64,000 nt of DNA from the NCBI RefSeq assembly GCF_020497125.1, contig NC_059081.1, forward strand, positions 16,029,105-16,093,104. The letters run 5' to 3'. The number at the start of each line of letters is the position of its first letter. The first letter of the stretch is position 1. The notes below the pieces were generated by a model. It was not told where the DNA came from. It worked only from the letters and a program-made list of their open reading frames with translations, and did not search any database. This DNA comes from Mauremys mutica. Lineage: Eukaryota; Chordata; Testudines; Geoemydidae. Below are positions 12,120-24,149 of the stretch, piece after piece. The position numbers and the translations under genes are program-made.

Positions 12120-14610
12120 GTACATGGGAATAATGAGATGATTCTGATTAGTGAAATAAGCCGCCAGCTGCCTAGCCTTTTAAAAAAAACTTTTTTAAAA
12201 ATGGAAGTTTTGGCGTTAGCATTTTTTAAAATCAAGCCAAATCAGGTGCTCAAGTTGGGCACTAGTAACAAAAGGATCCAAAATCAATGGCCACTTTTAA
12301 CTTAAGACAATCCCTACTACTTAATAATGTATATGCTACTCAAAATTAGAACACTACTGAAGAGCTTAGATTTTAAAAGATCATTAGTAATGTGATGTGT
12401 TTTCTTCAAGAAATGTGACTAAATTAGGGATGCAAATAAGTTAACTGATTCCTCTACAGACCCACACAACAACTGAATAGAAATGAACATTCAGAGTTAG
12501 GGAAATGTACAGCGTGAATATCAAATATTCACTCAAAGCAGCTTTTGTTGTGCTTTTGAGTTTGTCCTCTACAAATGTTCATACAGTCGAATTTCACTGG
12601 CACTAATGTTCACAGAAAGCATAGCATTTGCAGCCATTGAATTTTAAGGATAGGGTTTTTCCAACGTCAGCCTGATTCTTAAGGCGAGAGTGTTTATGGA
12701 CATTAATTGGATAAAATATTCATTTTGATTTATTCACTCAGCTTGAGACATTATAACAGGGAATATAGAAATGATGCTTAAAACACATATTTCTTTAAAC
12801 ACAGGAATCTTGGGCCTACTGACTTCCACTTAAATCAGTTGCTTTTTGTTCCCCAGTGTCGGAAAAAATTAAAGTTGCAAATGTTTCTCCTGTGGGCACA
12901 ATCCTGTTCTTTCTTAAGTCAAGAGCAACAAATTCCGCTGTCTCCAATGAGAGCAGGATCAAGTCCTATATCATTTTGAGGGGAAGATGATCTTTTTTCA
13001 AACAAACACGTCTCTTATAATGTTGCAGAGGAAACTTTGAGGAATTATGCCTGGTTGCTGCAATTACTTATTTTTTTCCCTCCTCCTGCTGTAACTAGTT
13101 CAATTTTTCCCCACTCTTCCCCTGTCTTTCCCCATCTTTCTTAATAAAAGTGCCTTACTTTATCCCTAGCCAAATGGGCTCAGTGTTTGTTCCTAGTTGT
13201 AGACGGCAGTAAATCCCTGAATTGCAAAAATGAAAGCACAGCATCAGCTCATATCACACTGCCCCCCACAACACAACCCCACCTCACTGCCAAACAGGTC
13301 AGACTGCCAGACAGCCAAGCTCCGTGGTTTCTTGGCACTGGTGTAGCATGCAAAGTCATAAATGGCGACCATTGAACTGTTATATGATTAAGAGAAAATG
13401 TACCCATCTTAACAAGAGATTGGGATTTTTCTTTTTGAATCCCTAAGACATACAATATAAACTATCATATAAATTGAATGACAGATCTGGGCCCCGCTTG
13501 CTAAGATTGCCAAAAGACTCCCACACAGCTGCAATAACAGTTGTAATATGCTAATAATTCTGTCTTTGAGAATACTACATTTTATTTTTCTTGTCCAGGT
13601 GTTTAGCTGATTGCAGCAGTGGAAGTGCATGAAGCAGCAAACAAAAATTTTGGGAGGTAGTTCCCAGAGGGACAAATCTGGCCCCGTGAGTAAGGAGGCT
13701 TGGCCAACAAGAACTACACAGGAGCTAGGCCAAGGTGGAATCCTCCCTCACAATTCATATGCAGGGCTAAAGAACCAATGCAGCTGGGGAGTGTCTGATA
13801 CGACTGTGTATGGGAAGGAGTACCATGAACGCCGCTTCTTTCTTGCCACCTGCCTTTATGTCAGTGGATCCATTCCTTGGCCTACACTCATCCCCATAAG
13901 GAGATACACAGACCCAATACTTAGCTCTACACTGCAGCACAAAAAGGGGTGCTGAATCCCTCCTGTGCAAGCCCTTTGCTGCCTTTTACCTCTTCCCTCC
14001 TTTCAATGGAGACATGGCATTTCTACTATAATTTGAGGCTGGCACTTCACTGTCAGTGGGGCCAGAATTTTCCCCAGAGCTATCAGAAAAATCTAACCCC
14101 TTTAGGAAAGCTAACATACAGAGTGTTGATAATTAATTACTGAACTGAATAAATAACATTGAAAAGGCTTCTCTACCTCCACAGAACAAGTTCAAGATGA
14201 ATAAAAAATGGCCTCTCCTTCTTTATAGTTAGATGATCATTCTTACCATTGCAGTTATGTGAAAAGATGAAAAGTGGTGACTTTCTCCATGGTAACACAC
14301 CAGTTTACCCAAAGGCTCCAATTCCCTTTTCTGGCCTTGCTCCCACTGGTCCAAGGGTCAACTAAATATTTATTGATGTGTGTATAAATTAAAGGAAGAA
14401 AGCCTTTACTCAGTCATTTCAGAGCTTCTAAAATATTTTAATGGGTTTGGATTAGGAAGAAAAATAGGAACTTTATAAGGATCAGAAAGTAGTAGATCCC
14501 ACATGGGACAAATGCACACGCACAGCAATTTCCTTTTGACCTCACTGGGGAACAAGGTTAAGATATAGATTTGATAGATTATTTTGCATCTCATTGAATT
14601 GATTTGGACA
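12120..14610. other. No gene seen
   Basis: Only short frames without recognisable domains. The 13.6-13.95 kb frame of 114 codons shows no family signature and is treated as chance. Confidence 0.5.
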
Positions 14611-14612
14611 GA

Positions 14613-14643
14613 GTCTCTCTCTCTCTCACACACACACACACAC
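14613..14643. repeat. Compound (TC)n(AC)n microsatellite
   Basis: About seven TC units run directly into about nine CA units. Confidence 0.95.
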
Positions 14644-14644
14644 G

Positions 14645-16120
14645 GACCATGATTTCCTTATGGGATAAAATGTGAGTGATAAGCAAAGCTCAAAAGCTTT
14701 GGGGATTTGGTTCCTTTCAGCATTTGGAAGCAGAGATGGCAATCACAGAACTTGTCCAAACATATTCATACCAGGAATGGGAAAACATAGTACAAAAATC
14801 AACTAGCTTCACCCTTGGTCCATCCCCAAATCATTATAGCAGGCCTCATTATTACCTTCTGGTACAGGTGTTGCAACTGATAACCATTCTCTGTTGCTGG
14901 CCTGTTAGGTCGATTAAAGTTCAAACATGGAAGCGCTTTGGCCAGTCATGGAATAACTTTGGTTCATTCAGGCCTGGTTCAGGAAGGCTTCATTGACACT
15001 GTGGTTTTCCACCCTCCTGAGTTACCTAGGGTCATGCCTGATGACACCAACACCCTCACTAAACTTGTACTGCCTTTTGGTGCACATTAGCCCTATATCT
15101 TGCAGGTTTCTACATAGGGTTCATTTCCCTACTCCCAGCAGGATGCTTCTTAGGGGAGTGGAAGAGTGGTTTCCATCTTCTTTTGCCATCAGGTGCTGTT
15201 TAAGGGGAACACTAGCTGTGGTTGAAGTCACTGCAGTTTCACCAGTGAGAGACCAGAATCACTCCCCACTATTTATTTATTTCCTAATTTGGCACAAAAG
15301 GCCACACTGCAATGCTAGGCACTAATGATGCAAAAGGTTTAAAATATTATATTACTGAATGTGTTTCATTTAGGGATAATACATAGTATACATACGATCT
15401 TCATACACTGTACAGATAAGCAGAATACACGTTATACTATGGGTTTCTCAAATTACAACTCCGCCTTGACCTGGAAAGTGACATTTTTGAAGCAAAGGTA
15501 ACGAGTGAGATCACAGACCTCTCTATTACAGATCTCAGTGATGCCAAAATTATGCACTCTTTCAAGCTGTCGTTATATTTCTCTGGCTGAACTGAAATTA
15601 ATCTGGCATCTTCAACAAATTGAGTGCCCGATCCTGCAAGCTACTAACCAGCACCTATGAGGTACTGAGCACCCTCGATTCCTTTTGATTTCAATGTGAC
15701 CGCAAGTTGTGAGGACTCAGCTCCTTATAGAAGGTCCTTTTGAGCTGGAAGGGTCAGGCTTAGAATGTGATGGATTTAGGGTGCTTCAAAGTTGAGGCAC
15801 ACCCATCAATTCAGCATGACTCAGCTGGCAGCATCATTTTATGAGACACGTGAGATACTTGAAGTCCAGCTACATAAGTAATCAGTGTCTGCTTAGACAA
15901 GGAGCCTTCACATGGCCTGTTCTCTTGACAGCACCATGAAACACTGCCAGGCAGGATTTCTGGGTTTCGCAATATCTTTTGCAATTACACCCACTACCTA
16001 TTCACTGCTAGGGCTACCTTTCCAGCTAACAGGATACACAGAAAGAGAACTGGTTGATCAAGACTATCATGGCAGCACAGAATGGTTTTCTTAGTGAGGG
16101 AACCAGAATATTGCAATAAT
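14645..16120. other. No gene seen
   Basis: Mixed-composition unique-looking sequence. Frames of 106 and 110 codons at 14676-14996 and 14993-15325 have no recognisable domains, and no splice-site pair brackets them convincingly. Confidence 0.45.
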
Positions 16121-16124
16121 GAAA

Positions 16125-16345
16125 ATAATAATCACCATACACATAGCATCTTTCATCTGAGGGTCTCAAAATACCTTATCAAGGCAGATAAATATTAATG
16201 CCATCATTTTTGATGGGGAAATTGAGGCACAGACAAATTATTTAATTTATACGAGGCCACTGTGGAAAATAGACCACGGGTCTGATTCCCAGCCCCTTGC
16301 TGTAACCATTAAATGGCACTGCTTCCTGGATGTAAGAAACACAGA
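16125..16345 (-). repeat. MIR/L2-related SINE, reverse orientation
   Basis: Shows the order TAGCATCTTTCATCTGAGG, then TCTCAAAATACCTTATC, then GATGGGGAAATTGAGGCACA, then a degenerate CCAGTCC-like end. This is the layout of the common amniote SINE with a stem of pol III origin and a 3' end shared with an L2-like LINE. Divergent and old. Confidence 0.65.
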
Positions 16346-16349
16346 AAGA

Positions 16350-17790
16350 CAAAGGCAGGACACTACTATCACTTATCACAGTACAAATAATTATAAAAGC
16401 TATTTTAAAATGATGTTTATGTTCAAAGGTCATTGCTGCAACAGTATGAAGAACAACACTTTTGATGTTTCGGCCAGTGTGGGATTAAGACACAGCTTTC
16501 CCACGAATGAGTGTTTTATGCTTTCAGAAAAAAACATGATTTCTTTTAGATAAATTGCTTAATTGGGCAGTCAGAAATCCTCCTACAGAAACAACTGATT
16601 TTTACAAAAGAAAAGAAAAGTTTATTTCAAAACATGAACCAGACATTCATTTAGAACAATCAGGGAAAAACTAAGCAAAGGAATAGATATTTGTCTTTAT
16701 ACTGCCGTAGCCATGGCTTTAAAAGCTAAATAAGGCCTGCAAATCACTAGTATTTAAAGATAGCCTGCTCATCCCTTCATTGTCAGTCATGCAGAAGAGT
16801 TACTCCAACCTAGCATAAGAGAGTAACTCTTCAGCATTTTAAATTAAGAAGGGAATTCTAGTTGTCAATTGTATTTGTTTATAACTCCTCGTGAAGGTTG
16901 TGGGGGATATGTTATTTCTGTGGAGTAACTTTTGAGTTTCAGAGCTATGCTAGAGATTTGGAGGGCCAATTTCTATTTAATTCAAATCCCATAAGCAGCT
17001 TTCAAAATCTCAGCCCAAAATTTAAGGCAAATTCACGTGTCCTTTGAATTCCCTATGAGTTTTGCAGAATACAGCAGGGAGTATTGAATTGTATTGTTTT
17101 AGCTTCAGGAAATGCTTGTTTGCATCTTTGAATGCCAAAGCCAATGATGACAGAGAAAGAGACACATGCTTTAGTTAAAGGTGAGTGTGCTGTAGATTTT
17201 TTAAAAGCCAGTTTAAGTATCTTCCTTATCGTGAAAATTCAGGCAGCAAAAGAGGAGGGTTCTTGCAATCCTTCTGGAGGAGGTTTCAGTGCAGACAGGC
17301 AGTCAGCTCTTTCCACTGTGGAAATAAGTCTCTGAAATGATCCTGTCATCTTTTAGCAGCTTTTCTGCAAAACGTTTTATCTCCATGTGCTCTGTTCACC
17401 TGGGCCCAACCACAATGCTAACAACACTATTTCTGTGTCCTAGATTCTTTAGCTTTTTCCTTTAGAAACAAAGTTCCCTTTTAAATTCTTTGTTAATGAT
17501 TTCCAGCTTGATGGTCCTATTTCCGTCTCTGGCAAACAACTTTTTCACATTGGGCATGAGAGAAATGAAAGGCTTCAATATTTGACAGGTGTTCTTTTGT
17601 TTCATTGTTGCTGTCCTCATGGATCGGCTATGTAGGAAGAGATGGAAGAAGGGTCTAAGTGTTGTCCATCCATAGATCAAATGCCTGATGGGCTTCTTGC
17701 ATTCAAGGTAGGCCTCTTCTGTGGTGGTGGTGCCTGCTAAATGAACATTTTGTTCTATAACTGTAGGCTTCTATTTTAGCCATGTATGAG
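16350..17790. other. No gene seen
   Basis: AT-rich; short frames only; no repeat termini recognised. Confidence 0.5.
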
Positions 17791-17799
17791 ATGTCACTG

Positions 17800-18225
17800 T
17801 GGACAGGGTTATCAATGTGACTGGTGGAAACTCAATTTCCATTCCACATAAAACTGAAAAAAAATTAAATCTGTTTTCATTCCAAATCAGAACAAAACCA
17901 GAAAATTTGAAATTTCTCACAAAACAAAATTTTCAAAAAAAAATTAATTTCTGGTCAATTGAAATGTTTCATTTTGATAAAATCAAAATATTTCATTCAG
18001 ACTTCAGCTTTATTTTATATTATTTATAAAAACATTGAAAAAAGCATTTTGATTTTTTTTTTTACACAGAATAAATATTTTAATATGAAATAAGAGTTCA
18101 AAATGCTTCATTATGATTTTTTCCTAAATTATTTTTTGTTGAGATCAACACATTCCTGTGGAAAGTTTCACTATTGACTGAACTGCATTTTCCATCAGAA
18201 AATTTTCAAAATGCTCGGTTTATTG
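17800..18225 (-). repeat. AT-rich interspersed repeat, possible copy of the family at 50.8 and 53.0 kb
   Basis: Runs of TTTCAxAA, AAAATTTTC and CATTTTGATAA resemble the AT-rich flank of two better-preserved copies near 50.77-51.19 and 53.04-53.35 kb. The 76-codon plus-strand frame inside it is low-complexity and not a gene. Confidence 0.35.
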
Positions 18226-18354
18226 GTACTTGTCTGCTTGTTCAGAACAGTGAGGTAATCAGATTCCAGTGCATGGATTCATTAGAGTCTGCTCAGCAAC
18301 AGTTTTAATTAGCTAAAACATCACATAGTCTCTCTAGAGGAGCTCTTGCAAAAT

Positions 18355-19141
18355 GCATAGAATCATAGAACTGGAAGGGAACTCGAGAGATCATTTAGTC
18401 CAGTCCCCGGCACTCAAGGCAGGACTAAGTATTATCTAGACCAGTGGTTCTCAAAGCCAGTCTGCCGCTTGTTCAGGGAAAGCCCCTGGCAGGCCAGGCC
18501 GGTTTGTTTACCTGCTGCATCCACAGGTTCGACCGATCACGGTTCCCACTGGCCGTGGTTCACCACTCCAGGCCAATGGGGGCTGCAGGAAGTGGCGTGG
18601 GCCGAGGGATGTGCTGGCCACCCTTCTCGCCCTTCTTGTTTCCCTGAACAAGCGGTGGACTGGCTTTGAGAACCACTGATCTAGACCATACCTGACAGGT
18701 GTTTGTCCAACCTGCTCTTAAAAATCTCCAATAATGGAGATTCCACAATTTCCCTAGGCAATTTATTCCAGTGCTTAACCACTCTGACAGTTAGGAAGTT
18801 TTTCCTAATGTCCAACCTAAACCTCCCTTTCTGCAATTTAAGCCCATTGCTTCTTGTCCTATCCTCAGAGGTTAAGAACAACAATTTCTCCCTCCTCCTT
18901 GTAACAACCTTTTATGTACTTGAAATCTGTTATCATGCCCCCTCTCAGTCTCCTCTTTTGCAGACTAAACACACCCAATTTTTTCAATCTTCCCTCATGT
19001 TTTCTAGACCTTTCATCATTTTTGTTGCTCTTCTCTGGACTTTCTCCATTTTGTCCACATCTTTACCTGAAATATGATTCCCAGAAGTGGACACAATATT
19101 CCAGTCGAGGCCTAATCAGCCTGGAGTAGAGCGGAAGAAGT
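18355..19141 (-). pseudogene. CR1 LINE 3' portion, split by a hAT MITE
   Basis: The minus strand reads the last part of CR1 ORF2. The frame 18884-18681 contains RFRLDIRKNFLTVRVV, then HWNKLPREIVESP and FKSRLDKHL, the classic C-terminal block of CR1 ORF2, and ends at a TAG stop. Upstream (to 19141) the conserved CR1 sequence continues with frameshifts. The 3' untranslated tail resumes beyond the MITE at 18433-18355 and ends in the CR1 terminal octamer-like repeats (CATAGAATCATAG on the plus strand). The copy is 5' truncated. The MITE at 18442-18678 entered exactly over the stop codon, and the stop lies in its duplicated target. Confidence 0.9.
18442..18678. mobile_element. hAT-type MITE with about 40-bp terminal inverted repeats
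   Basis: A 237-bp non-autonomous DNA transposon flanked by a perfect 8-bp duplication, ATCTAGAC at 18434-18441 and 18679-18686. Its ends are inverted copies starting CAGTGGTTCTCAAAGCCAG that match at 38 of the first 40 positions. An 8-bp target duplication and a CAGTGGTTCT end are hallmarks of the hAT (Charlie-like) superfamily. No transposase is encoded, so mobilisation would have needed an autonomous relative. The GC-rich interior contains no gene. Confidence 0.93.
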
Positions 19142-19184
19142 ACAGTGTGTTTCAGCTTGCTAGACCATTGTACTCCAATTCATT

Positions 19185-20385
19185 GATGTCATGATCTGTA
19201 GCTAAAATGTGTCATTGAAAAACTAACAACACACTGGGGATTAATATCATTGCGACATGTATGTATGAATACTCTATATGGAGTCATGAATGTTCTCTAA
19301 TATTATGTTTTAAGTCTGTACCTGAATAAAGTAGAAACAGGTGTGCCCGATCTGGAATACAAATGAAGCACGGTTGACCAGTGACAATGCGATTGCCGTT
19401 TACTTATGCAGTAAACAGAACCACCAAAGCTCACAGGATAGGTGAGGAATCCACAGGTCCAGATCACAAAGGACTGTGTATTTTGTTTGTCTAACCAGCC
19501 TGGTCATCAGACAGAGACAATGAAAACATATTTACATGCAAGGTAAACAAAGCCATCAGGAGAATAGGTGATGATCACTTAATCTCGATGAGGGATCGAG
19601 ACAGCACCCCCAGAAAGCCTTCCTGCTTTTGGAATCAAGGTCAATGAACTTTTAGAGATATGCTTTTCAAAGGTTTATTGGTCTATAAAGGGAGGGGCAG
19701 AGAACACCTAAGTTATCCATCACTTTAGGGATAAAGAGGCCAGAGCTCTTGGGACTGCACAAAGATGGGTCCTTCAACCAATGGGGCTGAAACCTCTGAA
19801 AACTGCTTATAGTTGAGAAACATGTTTAGGCAAAGCTTGTGATAGGCTGGAGTTAAGTTTTAGACTTCGAAGCATATCCCGACTTTTGTTTCTAACCTTT
19901 ATATTTGAACTCACTTAAAATCCTGTCTCCTTTTGTTAATAAACTTGTTTTACTTTAAATCAAAACCAATCCAGTGCTGTGCTTGAATTAAAATGTTTGT
20001 TAATTCCTGTTAAAGTGATAAAGTTTGCAGTTTGTCTCTCTGAAGGAGCACACGAACCTCTGAATGGTCTAGGAAAGGGCTGGGCATTGCAGAGCATGTG
20101 GTTTGGGGAAAATTCAGGACTTCAAGGTATTGGGGTCATCTTGCCAGGTGGAAGCAGAGCTGGTGTATGTCAATCAGAGTGTGGCTGGCATATAACACGA
20201 CGGCAGCTGGAATCATAGTGTTGAGTCAGAGCTGCTTATTGCACAGATGTTCAGTGTGTGCTTGTCTGCTGGCAGAAGGGGTCCAGGCTGTGAGCCACAG
20301 CAGCAGAGCATTTAAGGCACCCGGGCTATAGGGCAGGCAATGACACACCCCCACAGGTCTGGATTGCACCTCAGTATTCCAAACA
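19185..20385 (+). repeat. LTR-retroelement-like repeat, unclassified
   Basis: A block whose phrasing I recognise from turtle LTR elements. It has an AATAAA polyadenylation signal near 19940 in a TTGTTAATAAACTTG context, followed by a conserved-looking stretch to about 20385 ending near ACACCCCCACAGG. No gag or pol frame is present, and I could not define termini or target duplications. It may be a solo LTR or a truncated element. Confidence 0.4.
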
Positions 20386-20524
20386 GTGAATTATATGAAA
20401 ATGAAGAGACCTGGTATTTAATACCTGCACACTCACATCATCTGCAAAAAAGCCTCCCATTCTAATGCATACAAATAGTTTTTTATATTTTGGACACAAA
20501 GAGGCAGATTTATTCATATTTAGA

Positions 20525-20700
20525 AAAGTCGTCTGGTTATATAGTGCTTTACGACCACACATCTCCAAAAACAATGCTTCAAAAAAGAAGGCAAATATCA
20601 TTAACTCTATTTTACAGATGGGGAAACCAAGGCACAAAACAGTGAAATAACTTGTCCAAGATTATAGAACCAGTCAGTAACACATCACAGCCTGGCCTTG
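20525..20700 (-). repeat. MIR/CORE-type SINE fragment, reverse orientation
   Basis: Contains the core TTTTACAGATGGGGAAACCA, then AGGCACAAAACAG, then ACTTGTCCAAGATTA, corresponding to the reverse complement of the MIR core region. Confidence 0.7.
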
Positions 20701-20829
20701 TCCCCTCACTGCCAATGGGGAGCATGACTGGAGGCTCTGCCTGTATCAGAGGGCACTTCCCAGCCAGTTCAGACCCAGTGCCAGAGCTAGGAGCAAACCT
20801 TTCTTTGGGGTGTGGTTTTGCAGGGACGG

Positions 20830-21861
20830 GGTTGTAATCTTGTCCCTCTGCCATTCACCCATAGCTCTCACTCACCCACTTCTCTATCATCGTAACTGGG
20901 TCTCTCTCTCTCTCCCTCCTGGTTACCCTCACCCTTTTACAGTTCCCATCACTTCTATTTGCTCCTCTTTCCCTCTCCCCATGGATTCCCCTTGTCCTAC
21001 AAGTGTATGTCCCACATCCTGCTGATCACCTCTGATAACATTTGCCCCAATCTTGGCCCTCACTCCGTTCCCACCTTATCCATTTCCCAACATCCACTGC
21101 CACCACCTCTCCACCCCTTTCAGGTCACAATTCCACACCTGATGACCATCCCCCTCCTTAACTCCTCTCCCTCCCCTTCTCTTGCTGTCCCTGGGATGCC
21201 CACTCGATCTTTAAAAAGATTACAGCAATTCACAACCTGTCCATCTCTCTCCCTCCAGCTTCTGGTGCTCACACAGACCTGTGTCCCTTCGTCTGATGCT
21301 GCCTCTGCAGCTGCCCTCTCTTACCGAGGTCTCTCCTTCTCTCACACTCCGCACCCTGGATCAGACCAGGGTGGGGGTTGGTGAACTTCTCCTTTCCCGT
21401 TCCTGACATCACCAACCTCTCCCACCTCCCCCTTCACTATCTTTCTCCCCTTTTGAACAGTTCTGCATCTGACTCTTCTCCCCTCTTCCACTTCATATTG
21501 CTATAATCTATCATCCACCCAACTCTTCCCCATCCACTTCCTCTGTGACTTGGACTGCTGGTTCGCTCTCTTCCACTCCTCATAATCTTCCACACCTTCG
21601 TCCTGCCCCCATTCTACCCATCCTCTCATTCATTGTTGAAATGTCGACTCCTGCCTCTGATTGGCCCACGATGCCAGGCTATATCACCTATTTGTTAAAT
21701 TTTTAGACAACCACCTTTGTGCTTTTTACCAGGCTGCCCCTCAGGCTTGAGAGTTGCTCCTTGTAAACATCTTCAAAACTGCCTGTAATGCTGACCAATA
21801 CTGTCTCTTAGTTTCCTTGTACTCCCTCATCTGTCTGCCTGTAAACATCTGTTGCCTCTCA
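20830..21861 (+). repeat. Pyrimidine-rich tract ending in an L2-like tail
   Basis: About 1 kb strongly biased to C and T on the plus strand, with many CTCTCC and CCACCTC runs. It passes into GTACTCCCTCATCTGTCTGC and TGTTGCCTCTCAGCTTATAC at its end. The latter continues across two inserted MITEs into TTAGATTGTGAGCTCTTTGG at 22852, so the tract is the left part of one older retroelement tail. The 141-codon frame at 20959-21384 is a by-product of the composition bias. Confidence 0.45.
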
Positions 21862-21869
21862 GCTTATAC

Positions 21870-22585
21870 CAGAGGTGGGCAAACTACGGCCCATGGGCCG
21901 GATCCGGCCCCTCAGTGCTTTGGATCCGGCCCACAGGATTGCCACCCCAGGGGCACCACGGGCCCTGCTCCACTCCCCGAAGCGGCTGGCACCACTTCCC
22001 TGCGGCCCCTGGGGAAAGTGGGGGGCAGAGGCGGTTCCCCATTCCTGGCCAATGGGAGCTTCGGGGGAGGTACCCACAGGCAAGGGCAATGCATGGAGCC
22101 CTCTGTCCCTCCTCCCCCAGGGCCACAGGGATGTGGTGCCGGCCACTTCTGGGAGCAGGGGCAGGAGCAGGGCCAGGGCAGGCAGCCTGCCCTGGCCCCA
22201 GTGCGCGCCGCTGCCACCCTGGAGCCGCTCCAGGTAAGCTGGAGCCCGAACCCCTCCTGCACCCTGCACCCCAAATCCCTGCCCTGAGCCCCCTGCCACA
22301 CCCCAAACCCCTGTCCTGAGCCCCCTGCCACACCCCTCACCCCTCCTGCACCCCAATCCCCTTCCCTGAGCCTCCTCGTACATCCCGCACCCTTCCTCTG
22401 CCCCAACTCCTTGCCCTGAGCCCCCTGCTGCACCCCTCACCCCTCCTGAACCCCAATCCTCTTCTCTGAGCCCCCTCCCACTCCCGGCACTCCAACCCCC
22501 TGCCCCAGCTCTACATTCATGGCCCTGCATGCAATTTCCCTACCCAGATGTGGCCCTCGGCCCAACAAGTTTGCCCACTTGCCCG
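21870..22585. mobile_element. hAT-type MITE with internal GC-rich repeats
   Basis: A 716-bp element with a perfect 8-bp target duplication, GCTTATAC at 21862-21869 and 22586-22593. The left end begins CAGAGGTGGGCAAACT and the right end is its imperfect inverse (AGTTTGCCCACTTGCCCG read backwards: GTGGGCAAACT is shared). The interior at 22240-22500 is a degenerate tandem array of about 50-60-bp units built on CCCTGAGCCCCCTGC and CACCCCTCACCCCTCCTG. Overlapping long frames on both strands (up to 223 codons) arise from this GC-rich, stop-poor array and are not genes. The superfamily follows from target length and end motif. Confidence 0.9.
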
Positions 22586-22593
22586 GCTTATAC

Positions 22594-22851
22594 TAAGGCT
22601 ATGTCTACACTACCACCTATGTCGGCAAAATTTATGAATATTCCACCCCCCTGAGTGACACAAGTTACACCCACATATATGCTCTTGTGCACAGCACTAT
22701 ATCAGCAGGAGAGCTTCTCCCTTCAACATAGCTTAGGCCACTCACAAGGCTGGTGTTTATGCCAATGGCATAGAGCGTCTTCATCATATGCACTGCAGCA
22801 GTGCAACTGTGCCAGTACAGCTGCAGTGCTGTAAGTGTAGACATGCCCTTA
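22594..22851. mobile_element. Harbinger-like MITE
   Basis: About 258 bp with inverted ends. The left is TAAGGCTATGTCTACACTA and the right, inverted, is TAAGGGCATGTCTACACTT. If the two flanks are joined, the older sequence reads CTTATAC-TTA-GATTG, which fits a 3-bp TTA target duplication with one base changed on the left. A 3-bp TWA target and a GG-start end fit PIF/Harbinger; Tc1/mariner (TA target) is the alternative. Related copies lie at 23107-24144 and 54123-54377. Confidence 0.75.
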
Positions 22852-22970
22852 GATTGTGAGCTCTTTGGAGCTGGGACCATCTTTTTATTCTGTCTTGGGG
22901 GATCCAGCTCCTTGACTGGGACTCCTAGAAGCCACAGTAATACAAATAATAATAAATAATAAAACACACA
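22852..22970 (+). repeat. L2/CR1-like LINE or SINE 3' tail
   Basis: GATTGTGAGCTCTTTGGAGC, then GGGACCATCTTTTTATTCTG, ending in a run of AATAATAATAAATAATAAAA. This is the well-known 3' tail of an ancient amniote element with a simple-repeat terminus. It continues from 21861 across two inserted MITEs. Confidence 0.7.
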
Positions 22971-23106
22971 GACAGTCTATCCAGAGCTCCATCCACCAGA
23001 CTACACTGGTTCCCAATAATAACTATATTATAATTATTTGTTATAATTACTTTGCATTCTTCTAGTGCCCACAGAGTGCTAGGCATTGTCCACCCACACA
23101 GGAAGA

Positions 23107-24144
23107 CTTGGAACTTGTCTAACATACAGTGCTGCAGAAGCACAGCTGCATTGTGCTGTAGTGCTTAGTGAAGATGCTACCTATGCCAACAGGAGAGCTT
23201 CTTCCATCAACCTAGGTACTTCACCTCCCTGAGGGGCAATAGCTATGGTTCATGGGAGAAGCCCTCCTGTCGACACAGCACTGTTTACACCAGGAATTAT
23301 GTCAGTATAACTGCATCCCTGAGATAGAATTGCCAACTTTCTGACTGTATAAAACCAAACACCCTTGCCCCACCCCCTGCCCGGTCCCTTCCCAAGGCCC
23401 CACCCCCACTCCATTCCCCCTCCCTCCAATGCTTGCTCTTCCCCACCCTCGCTCACTTGCTCATTTTCACCGGAATGGGGCAGGCGGTTGGGGATGCAGG
23501 AGGGGGTCAGGGCTCTGGCTGAAGGTACGAGCCCTGGGTTGGGGCTGGAGATGGAGTTTGGGAGTGCAGGGTTTGGAGTGCAGGAGGGGGCTCCAGGCTC
23601 AGAGGTGAGGCCAAGGGGTTCGGAGTGTGGGAGGGGGCTCAAGGCTGGGACAGGGGGTTCAGGTATGGGAGGGAGTTTGGGGTGTGGGCTCTGGGTGGTA
23701 CTTACCTCAGGCGACTCCCAGGAAGTGGCAATGTCTCTCTGGCTCGCAGGCACAGGAGTGGCCAAGGGGCTCTGTGGACTGCTTCCATCCGCAGGTGCCT
23801 TCCCTGCAGCTCCCATTGGCTGTGGTTCCTGGCCAATGGGCGCTGCGGAGCCAGCACTCAGGGTGGCATCTGCGCCACGGGCAGGAGCAGCGCATGGAGC
23901 TCCCCTGGCTGCCCATGCACCTAGGAGCTGGAGGGACATTACGGCCATTTCCAGGAACTGCTGCGGCCAACCAGATTTTTAGCGGCCCAGTCAACTGTTC
24001 TGACCGGAGCTGCCAGGATCCCTTTTCAACTGGGCATTCCGGTCAAAAACCAGACGTCTGGTAACTCTACCCTGAGGGTGTGGGTTTTCCACACCCTTGA
24101 GTGACATCGTTATACTGAAATAAGTCTGTAGTGTAGACCAAGCC
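23107..24144. mobile_element. Harbinger-like MITE, split by a hAT MITE
   Basis: The two outer parts, 23107-23324 and 24070-24144, together resemble the MITEs at 22594 and 54123. The left end (CTTGGAACTTGTCTAACATA) is a decayed form, and the right end is GTGTAGACCAAGCC. Internal phrases such as AGGAGAGCTTCTTCC and CACCTCCCTGAGG are shared with the other copies. It was interrupted by the 745-bp hAT-like insertion. Confidence 0.7.
23325..24069. mobile_element. hAT-like MITE nested in the Harbinger-like MITE
   Basis: A 745-bp element starting TAGAATTGCCAAC and ending GGTAACTCTA, which are imperfect inverse copies. It is flanked by CCCTGAGA (23317-23324) and CCCTGAGG (24070-24077), matching at 7 of 8 positions. 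The interior is G-rich on the plus strand, with repeated GGAGTGCAGG and GGGGGCTCxAGGCT units near 23540-23680. Two long opposing frames (205 and 232 codons) are products of this low-complexity interior. No transposase is present. Confidence 0.8.
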
Positions 24145-24149
24145 ACAGT

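Noticed and set aside
20959..21384. 141-codon Pro/Ser-rich frame
   Set aside because: Pyrimidine-rich strand bias yields Pro, Ser and Leu codons; no domain, and the tract is part of an old retroelement tail.
21859..22530. Overlapping frames of 120-223 codons on both strands
   Set aside because: They lie wholly inside a GC-rich hAT MITE with a perfect 8-bp target duplication and consist of low-complexity Pro/Gly/Cys-rich sequence.
23250..23982. Opposing frames of 232 and 205 codons
   Set aside because: Both fall in a G-rich nested MITE and have no domain; stop-poor composition explains them.
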